Positions 5,987 through 11,250 of a stretch of 13,857 nt of DNA are shown piece after piece. The stretch covers positions 15,477 to 29,333 of the forward strand of contig JAAXHV010000143.1 of NCBI GenBank assembly GCA_012270695.1, read 5' to 3'. Under the pieces are notes generated by a model. It was not told the origin of the DNA and ran no database searches. It saw only the letters and a list, made by a program, of their open reading frames with translations. The stretch comes from Gammaproteobacteria bacterium. GTDB lineage: Bacteria; Pseudomonadota; Gammaproteobacteria; Eutrophobiales; Eutrophobiaceae. How positions within the stretch are numbered: position 1 is the first letter of the stretch; the number at the start of each line of letters is the position of its first letter. Both the position numbers and the translations under genes were made by a program.

Positions 5987-7369
5987 ATGAGGACGAGGGA
6001 GCTGACGAAGCCATCCGTGTTGCCGCGCTGGCCGGGGCGCGACTTTATCCTGGCCGTTGTCCCGGTGTTGCTGCTGTTTGGCGCGCAAGTCGCCTGGCCG
6101 ACACCGACTGTGGCGCATTGGCAGACCGAAGCGGGAAGTCGCGTCTTTTTTGTTGAATCCCGCGAATTACCGATGGTCGATATCCGGTTGCTGTTCGATG
6201 CGGGCACTGTACGGGAAGCGGCCGGCAAGAACGGCCTGGCAGTCCTGGTCAACAGCCTGCTGGATGAGGGCGCCGGCGGGCTGGACGCCACCGGGATCAG
6301 CTTCGAATTCGAGCGTCTGGGCGCGCGTTACAGCGCCGGTTCGGGCTATGATTATGCATCCGTAAGCTTGCGGTCATTGTCGGATCCGGCGTTGCTGGAG
6401 CCTGCCGTACTTAATTTACGCCGGGTAATCACCGATCCTGCCTTTCCCGGGAAGGCGGTCGACAGGCAGAAACAACGATTGCTGCTCGGTATCCGGCGTA
6501 AACAACAGCTGCCGGCAGAAATCGCCCGGGATGCCTACCTGGCCGCGCTGTACCAGGACCACCCTTACGCGCTTCCCAGCGACGGCACGGAGGAAAGCAT
6601 CGGGGCTTTAAGCCGGCAGGATATAGTGGACTTCCATCGTGACTTTTACGGCGCGGGCAATGCGCGGCTGGTGATCGTCGGAGATGTAGGCAAACAGCAG
6701 GCCATGGAACTGGCTGAGGAGTTGACTGGGGAATTGCCGCATGGACGGGCACTGGAACCGTTTCCGGTCGTGGCGTTGGTGGAGCAGGAACAGGAGATAC
6801 GTATACAGCATCCTTCATCCCAGGTACATATCCTGCTCGGCCAGCCCGGCATCAGGCGCGGCGACCCTGATTATTTTCCGTTGTACGTGGGCAACCATAT
6901 ACTGGGAGGTGGCGGGTTTGTCTCTCGGCTTTATAAGGAAATCCGGGAAAAACGCGGCCTGTCATACGGCGCCTACAGTTATTTTTCTCCACGCCGGGAG
7001 CTTGGACCGTTCACCGCCAGTTTGCAAACCCGGGGCGGCCAGCAGGAACAGGCCTTGCAGATAATGCGGGATACAATCCGCGCCTTTATCGACCAGGGTC
7101 CGACGCCGGAAGAGCTGGAAGCGGCGCAAAACAATATCAGCGGCGGCTTTCCCCTGCGCCTGGACAGCAACAGCAAGATACTCGGTTATATCGCCATGAT
7201 AGGTTTTTATGGCCTGCCCCTGGATTACCTGGACACGTTTGTCGATGAAGTGAACGCAGTGACGGTTGAACAGGTAAGGGATGCATTCAAGCGTCGCCTG
7301 CAGCCGGAGCGGTTCGTTACCGTCATGGTCGGGCCGACACAGTCCGGCGTCGCTGTCGAGGCAAACTGA
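5987..7369 (+). CDS. M16-family peptidase-like protein, non-catalytic partner subunit
   Basis: This second M16 protein (460 residues from this start) is predicted to pair with the upstream HxxEH protein. Where the zinc motif should be it reads LVNSLLDEGAG (87-97), with neither histidine, so it should not bind catalytic zinc. Its second half carries GGGGFVSRLYKEIREKRGLSY, the Arg/Tyr substrate-binding motif of non-catalytic or alpha-type M16B subunits. A basic start and hydrophobic stretch (about 20-38) indicate a signal peptide or anchor. The frame is open back to an ATG at 5900, inside the previous gene, but that would give a highly basic 29-residue extension before the signal sequence. I prefer ATG 5987, 7 bp after the previous stop; a GTG at 5969 is also possible. 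No strong Shine-Dalgarno precedes either, which suggests coupling to the upstream gene. Confidence 0.92.
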   Translation: MRTRELTKPSVLPRWPGRDFILAVVPVLLLFGAQVAWPTPTVAHWQTEAGSRVFFVESRELPMVDIRLLFDAGTVREAAGKNGLAVLVNSLLDEGAGGLDATGISFEFERLGARYSAGSGYDYASVSLRSLSDPALLEPAVLNLRRVITDPAFPGKAVDRQKQRLLLGIRRKQQLPAEIARDAYLAALYQDHPYALPSDGTEESIGALSRQDIVDFHRDFYGAGNARLVIVGDVGKQQAMELAEELTGELPHGRALEPFPVVALVEQEQEIRIQHPSSQVHILLGQPGIRRGDPDYFPLYVGNHILGGGGFVSRLYKEIREKRGLSYGAYSYFSPRRELGPFTASLQTRGGQQEQALQIMRDTIRAFIDQGPTPEELEAAQNNISGGFPLRLDSNSKILGYIAMIGFYGLPLDYLDTFVDEVNAVTVEQVRDAFKRRLQPERFVTVMVGPTQSGVAVEAN

Positions 7370-7384
7370 ATATCGCACCCTGTG

Positions 7385-7409
7385 TCTAGCCCGGATTTCT
7401 CACCAGGTC
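7385..7409 (-). repeat. Right arm of imperfect 25-bp inverted repeat flanking the M16 pair
   Basis: The reverse complement of 7385-7404 reads GGTGAGAAATCCGGGCTAGA, differing from the left arm (4583-4602) at two positions. The match continues outward through GACC (7406-7409 on the complement). It lies in the 59-bp gap between the second M16 gene and rsmD, 20 nt before the annotated rsmD start. TAGTTG follows at 7412-7417, matching a hexamer outside the left arm. No transposase gene lies between the arms. Confidence 0.8.
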
Positions 7410-7428
7410 GCTAGTTGCTATCGGAAAC

Positions 7429-8040
7429 ATGTTTGCTGTGAAAGTGCCGAAGCTGAAAGACGAGCGACGATCAGGTATGCGGGCAGCAGGGAAAGTCAGG
7501 ATTATTGGCGGAGAGTGGCGCGGCAGGAGGTTGGCGGTCGCGGACAAGCCGGGTTTGCGTCCGACCCCTGACCGGATCAGAGAGACCTTGTTCAACTGGC
7601 TGGCGGCGGTCGTCCCGGAGGCTCGCTGCCTGGACCTGTTTGCCGGAACCGGCGCGCTGGGGTTTGAGGCCCTGTCCCGCGGCGCCCGTTGCGCGGTCCT
7701 GGTAGAGCAAAACAGACAGTTGGCGCAAGGATTGGAAGAAACCAGAGCTGTCCTGGCAGCCGAGCGTGCGGAAATCATCCATGCGGAAGCCATCGCCTGG
7801 CTGGCAAACAGCCATGAACCATTCGATATCGTCTTCCTTGATCCCCCGTTCCGCCGGGATTATGTGAAAAAAGCTTGTGCCTTGCTGACAAACAAGGGAC
7901 ACTTGACGCCTGCCGCTTACGTCTATACGGAAACCGAACAAGGGGCCCCGTCCCGGGTGCCGGGATTGATGGTGTTAAAACAGGCGCACGCGGGACAGGT
8001 CGAATCCAGGCTGTATCAATACAATGTCAGAGAGATCTGA
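7429..8040 (+). CDS. rsmD: 16S rRNA (guanine(966)-N(2))-methyltransferase
   Basis: RsmD uses S-adenosylmethionine to methylate N2 of G966 in 16S rRNA during 30S assembly, acting in the cytoplasm. The 203-residue protein is close to E. coli RsmD (198 aa). The N-terminal signature RIIGGEWRGRRL (24-35) and LRPTPDRIRETLFNWL (43-58) are typical. The SAM-binding motif I is DLFAGTGALGFEAL (69-82), and the catalytic motif IV is DPPF (138-141). The start is uncertain: ATG 7429 and ATG 7477 (giving 187 aa) are both compatible with the family, and neither has a well-placed Shine-Dalgarno. The stop codon directly abuts the coaD ATG. In many gammaproteobacteria rsmD is divergent from ftsY, as here except for the M16 pair in between. 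Confidence 0.95.
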   Translation: MFAVKVPKLKDERRSGMRAAGKVRIIGGEWRGRRLAVADKPGLRPTPDRIRETLFNWLAAVVPEARCLDLFAGTGALGFEALSRGARCAVLVEQNRQLAQGLEETRAVLAAERAEIIHAEAIAWLANSHEPFDIVFLDPPFRRDYVKKACALLTNKGHLTPAAYVYTETEQGAPSRVPGLMVLKQAHAGQVESRLYQYNVREI

Positions 8041-8523
8041 ATGAGCACTACGGCAATATATCCGGGCACGTTTGATCCGATCACCAATGGCCATACAGAC
8101 ATCGTTGGACGGGCTACGCGCATGTTTGATCAGGTGATCGTCGCAGTCGCGGGGAGTACGGGGAAATCCACCACGTTTTCAACCGCAGAACGTGTTGCCC
8201 TGGCCCGGGCTGCGCTGGCCGGCATCAGCAACGTGGAGGTCGCGAGTTTTACCGGCCTCATGACGGCTTATGCCAAGCAGCGCGGGGCGCGGGTTATCGT
8301 GCGCGGGTTACGGGCCGTGTCCGATTTTGAGTACGAGTTTCAGATGGCGAGCATGAACCGGCAGTTGTACGATGAAGCGGAAACGGTATTTTTAACGCCT
8401 GCCGAACATCTCAGTTACATTTCGTCCAGCCTGGTGCGGGAAATCGCCGTATTGGGCGGCGACGTGACGCGGTTTGTCCATAGTGCAGTCAACGAAGCCT
8501 TGTCTGCAAAGCGGCGATCCTGA
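8041..8523 (+). CDS. coaD: Phosphopantetheine adenylyltransferase
   Basis: CoaD catalyses the penultimate step of coenzyme A synthesis, transferring AMP from ATP to 4'-phosphopantetheine. The protein has 160 residues, the standard length. The nucleotidyltransferase motif is TNGH (15-18) within YPGTFDPITNGHTDI. The phosphopantetheine-binding region is VRGLRAVSDFEYE (87-99), followed by the MNRQL segment (105-109). The second nucleotide motif is ISSSLVRE (127-134). Its ATG follows the rsmD TGA with no gap, a pairing common in proteobacteria, so translational coupling with rsmD is likely. Confidence 0.98.
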   Translation: MSTTAIYPGTFDPITNGHTDIVGRATRMFDQVIVAVAGSTGKSTTFSTAERVALARAALAGISNVEVASFTGLMTAYAKQRGARVIVRGLRAVSDFEYEFQMASMNRQLYDEAETVFLTPAEHLSYISSSLVREIAVLGGDVTRFVHSAVNEALSAKRRS

Positions 8524-8528
8524 GTCAA

Positions 8529-10211
8529 ATGATGCCAATAACCAGAAAAATATACACCCTGGTTGTCTGTATTGTTTTCAGTATTTCATCCGGGTATGCC
8601 AGTGGCCCACCAGCCCATGCCGTTGCCAGCGCGCATCCCCTGGCGACCGCGGCCGGAGTTGAGATACTACGGGAAGGGGGGAACGCGTTTGACGCCGCCG
8701 TTGCGGTCAGCGCCGCCCTGGGTGTGGTTGAGCCGTACAGTTCCGGTTTCGGCGGCGGTGGCTTCTGGCTGATACACCGGGCCAGCGATGGCAAACAGGT
8801 CATGATCGACGGCAGGGAAACTGCGCCTGCCCTGGCCCACGTACGGATGTATCGTGACCGGCAGGATAACGTGATCAAGGACGCATCGATAAACGGTCCC
8901 CTGGCAGCAGGGATCCCGGGTATGCCGGCGGGGCTGGTTCACCTTGCGGAACACTATGGCCGCTTGCCGTTGAGCAGATCTCTGGCGCCGGCAAAACGCT
9001 ACGCCGAACAGGGATTCAGGGTTACCGCACGTTACCATCGGCTGGCCGGATACCGCGCCGAGACGTTGCGGCAATACCCGGCCGCTGCACGGATTTTTCT
9101 GCAGGACGGCAGCCCACCGCGCATCGGTCACCTGGTCAGGCAGGAGGCATTGGCCGCTACCATTGACGCCATCGCAGAACGAGGCCTGGACGGGTTCTAC
9201 CGCGGCCCGATTGCGGAGACGATGGTGCGGGAGGCGCGTAAACACGGGGGCATCTGGAGCCTCAGGGACTTGGAGGCATATCGTGTCATAGAACGTGAAC
9301 CGATTGTCACCAACTATCGGGGCGCGCGCATCGTTTCCGCTCCGCCGCCCTCATCGGGAGGCATCGTCATGGCCCAGGCACTGCAGATCCTGACAGCATT
9401 TGATTTGGACGGCATGAGCAACGTGCAGCGCAAGCATCACATTATAGAAGCCATGCGGCGCGCCTTTCGCGATCGGGCCGTGTTCCTGGGTGACCCGGAA
9501 TTTGTAGACGTTCCGGTCGAACGCCTGCTGCACAAGTCCTACCTGGAGGGGCTGGCGCTGACGGTGGATCCGGCAAAGGCGACCCCCAGCACCATTATCG
9601 GTGAGGGTCCCGCACTGTTGCAAACCGGCACGCAGACCACACATTTTTCCGTCATCGACAGGGAAGGCAATCGCGTTGCCGGGACCTTGAGCGTCAACAC
9701 GTTATTCGGGTCGTGCTTTGTTGCGACGGGCACAGGCGTATTGTTCAATAATGAGATGGATGATTTTTCCATCAAACCGTTTACCCCGAATGCCTACGGG
9801 CTGATCGGCGATGAAGCGAATGCGATTGCGCCGGGAAAACGTCCACTGTCCAGCATGACCCCCACGTTCCTGGAGACCCCGGATCGGATCGGTATTGTAG
9901 GAACGCCGGGCGGGAGCCGTATCATCAGCATGATACTGCTGGCGGCGCTGGACTTTGCTGACGGCCGTTTACCTCAATCCTGGGTCAGCCTGCGGCGCTT
10001 TCACCACCAGTATCAACCGGACCAGGTCCAATTCGAACTGTACGGCCTGACTGAATTTGAACAGCAACAGCTCGCCGGGCTGGGCCATGAGTTGCGGGAA
10101 ATCTCCCGCCGCTACGGCAATATGCAAGCGATTTTGTGGGACAAAACGGAAAACCTGCTGCATAGCGTCAGTGACCCCAGGGGCGAGGGTCTGGCCGTCA
10201 TTGTTGAATAG
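8529..10211 (+). CDS. ggt: Gamma-glutamyltranspeptidase (glutathione hydrolase) proenzyme
   Basis: This periplasmic N-terminal-nucleophile hydrolase removes the gamma-glutamyl group from glutathione and related peptides, passing it to water or amino acids. The 560-residue precursor has a signal peptide (core YTLVVCIVFSISSGYA, cleavage near 24-26). The gamma-glutamyl-binding arginine lies in DGRETAP (R96). Autoprocessing should occur before T370 in TQTTHFSVID, giving a large subunit (about 345 aa mature) and a small one of 191 aa. Conserved small-subunit motifs are NNEMDDFS (407-414), the lid-loop stretch PNAYGLIGDEANAI (420-433), RPLSSMTPT (438-446) and GTPGGSR (458-464). It starts 5 nt after the coaD stop (ATG 8529, with a second ATG at 8532), without a strong Shine-Dalgarno, so it is probably co-transcribed with rsmD-coaD. 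Confidence 0.96.
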   Translation: MMPITRKIYTLVVCIVFSISSGYASGPPAHAVASAHPLATAAGVEILREGGNAFDAAVAVSAALGVVEPYSSGFGGGGFWLIHRASDGKQVMIDGRETAPALAHVRMYRDRQDNVIKDASINGPLAAGIPGMPAGLVHLAEHYGRLPLSRSLAPAKRYAEQGFRVTARYHRLAGYRAETLRQYPAAARIFLQDGSPPRIGHLVRQEALAATIDAIAERGLDGFYRGPIAETMVREARKHGGIWSLRDLEAYRVIEREPIVTNYRGARIVSAPPPSSGGIVMAQALQILTAFDLDGMSNVQRKHHIIEAMRRAFRDRAVFLGDPEFVDVPVERLLHKSYLEGLALTVDPAKATPSTIIGEGPALLQTGTQTTHFSVIDREGNRVAGTLSVNTLFGSCFVATGTGVLFNNEMDDFSIKPFTPNAYGLIGDEANAIAPGKRPLSSMTPTFLETPDRIGIVGTPGGSRIISMILLAALDFADGRLPQSWVSLRRFHHQYQPDQVQFELYGLTEFEQQQLAGLGHELREISRRYGNMQAILWDKTENLLHSVSDPRGEGLAVIVE

Positions 10212-10287
10212 AGAACCCAGCTAACCCAATTGTTTGCCGAAAAGCGGGCTTTGCAGGGAATCCCGAAATGCAGCCTGTTTGTATCCT
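10212..10287. other. Short gap between convergent ggt and mutM
   Basis: The 76 bp between the two stop codons contain only a short possible hairpin, AAAGC-GG-GCTTT (10241-10252), with no proper U-tract. I see no convincing intrinsic terminator for either gene. Confidence 0.4.
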
Positions 10288-11103
10288 TCAGCGCTGGCAG
10301 CGCTGGCAGTAATAAGTGGAACGCTGGCTCTGGCGGATGAGCGTGATACTCGTCAGGCAGGTTTTGCAGGGCTCCCCGGCTCGATCGTAGACGTCCAGGT
10401 CCAACTTGAAATAGCCGGGCGCGCCGTCACCGCCGACAAAGTCCCGTAATGTGGTTCCCCCTTTTGTCAGCGCCGCGTTCAACACGCGTTTGATCGACTC
10501 GACCAGTCTTCCATAGCGCGTCAGGGAGATATTACCCGCCTTGCGTTGCGGGTGTATGCCGCTTTCAAACAACGCCTCATTGGCATAAATGTTGCCGACG
10601 CCGACGACCGTACGGCTGTCCATGATGAATGTCTTGATTGATTGCTGCCGACGCCGGGAGCGCGCGTACAAATACCCGGCAGTGAAGCCGTCCCCCAAAG
10701 GTTCCGGCCCCAAATGGCGTAACAACCTGTGTTCCAAGGGGTCCTTGCTGGTCCAATGGATAGAACCAAAGCGCCTGGGATCGCGAAAGCGCAGGCAGGT
10801 GTCATCACGAAAAATAACGTCAACGTGGTCGTGGTTGTCCGCCGGCGTCGAGGGGTCAAGGATGCGCAGACTGCCTGACATGCCCAAATGCAGGAGGACA
10901 CAACCGTGTTCAAAGTAAAAGATCAGGTATTTTGCCCGCCGGCCCAACGCAGATACTTGCCGACCGATAAGTTTGTCTCCCAGGGACGCAGGAATGGGCC
11001 AACGCAGTCGGTATTGGCGGACCACAACGTCGCGGATACGGTTATTGACAACATGCGGCGAGATGCCCCGCCGCGCCGTTTCAACTTCAGGCAGTTCCGG
11101 CAT
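10288..11103 (-). CDS. mutM: Formamidopyrimidine-DNA glycosylase (8-oxoguanine repair)
   Basis: MutM/Fpg excises 8-oxoguanine and formamidopyrimidines and cleaves the abasic site by beta/delta elimination. The 271-residue length matches the family. The start MPELPEVETARRG gives the catalytic Pro2 (N-terminal after Met removal) and Glu3. K58 corresponds to the family's Lys57, M75, R110 and F112 are the void-filling triad, and VGVGNIYANE (167-176) is the H2TH region. A C-terminal zinc finger has C246, C249, C266 and C269, with the DNA-contacting R261 in QRSTYYC. The residue after the second Cys is Leu rather than the usual Gly, which I consider minor. The gene is divergent from the TonB-dependent receptor and convergent with ggt. 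Confidence 0.98.
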   Translation of the reverse strand: MPELPEVETARRGISPHVVNNRIRDVVVRQYRLRWPIPASLGDKLIGRQVSALGRRAKYLIFYFEHGCVLLHLGMSGSLRILDPSTPADNHDHVDVIFRDDTCLRFRDPRRFGSIHWTSKDPLEHRLLRHLGPEPLGDGFTAGYLYARSRRRQQSIKTFIMDSRTVVGVGNIYANEALFESGIHPQRKAGNISLTRYGRLVESIKRVLNAALTKGGTTLRDFVGGDGAPGYFKLDLDVYDRAGEPCKTCLTSITLIRQSQRSTYYCQRCQR

Positions 11104-11250
11104 TGAAAACAGGATGATTCATGGTTTGGTCCAGGGCAGCCGCATACTTTCACCGAAAAAAGCGTTATACTGATACGAATAAAGCGTATTAATCCCCATA
11201 ATATTACGTTCTTCAATTTTTTATCAATTTGGATGTTGGGAGAGATAAAA
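11104..11250. promoter_or_regulatory. Divergent mutM / receptor intergenic region
   Basis: This AT-richer region must hold the promoters of mutM (minus) and the receptor (plus). The clearest hexamer is TATACT (11166-11171, plus strand, 5 of 6 to the -10 consensus), but no good -35 sits at proper spacing. A dyad ATACG-N7-CGTAT (11173-11189) follows it directly, where a repressor would bind. The motif AAGCGT occurs twice, near 11160 and 11182. The receptor has a strong Shine-Dalgarno GGGAGAG (11238-11244). No Fur-box-like 19-mer was recognised. Confidence 0.45.
11173..11189. repeat. Dyad between mutM and the TonB-dependent receptor
   Basis: ATACG (11173-11177) and CGTAT (11185-11189) are inverted arms around a 7-bp AT-rich spacer, immediately after a TATACT -10-like hexamer. 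The position suits an operator controlling the receptor. The arms are only 5 bp, so this is a candidate only. Confidence 0.4.

Noticed and set aside
4993..6291. 432-codon minus-strand frame antisense to both M16 genes
   Set aside because: Long, but it lies opposite two conserved protease genes, shows no domain or signal peptide, and crosses their junction. Long antisense frames are common in high-GC coding DNA.
10241..10252. AAAGC-GG-GCTTT as an intrinsic terminator
   Set aside because: The stem is short, the loop is too tight and no U-tract follows.
10291..10309. Direct repeat GCGCTGGCAG at the end of mutM
   Set aside because: It encodes the conserved CQRCQR end of the MutM zinc finger, so protein sequence explains it.
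11193..11204. CCCCATAAT as a sigma-32 -10 element before the receptor
   Set aside because: No CTTGAAA-like -35 lies 13-15 bp upstream, so it is most likely a chance AT-rich match.
11233..11250. ATG 11233 as the receptor start
   Set aside because: The GGGAGAG Shine-Dalgarno lies between this ATG and ATG 11251, correctly spaced only for 11251, where a standard signal peptide begins.
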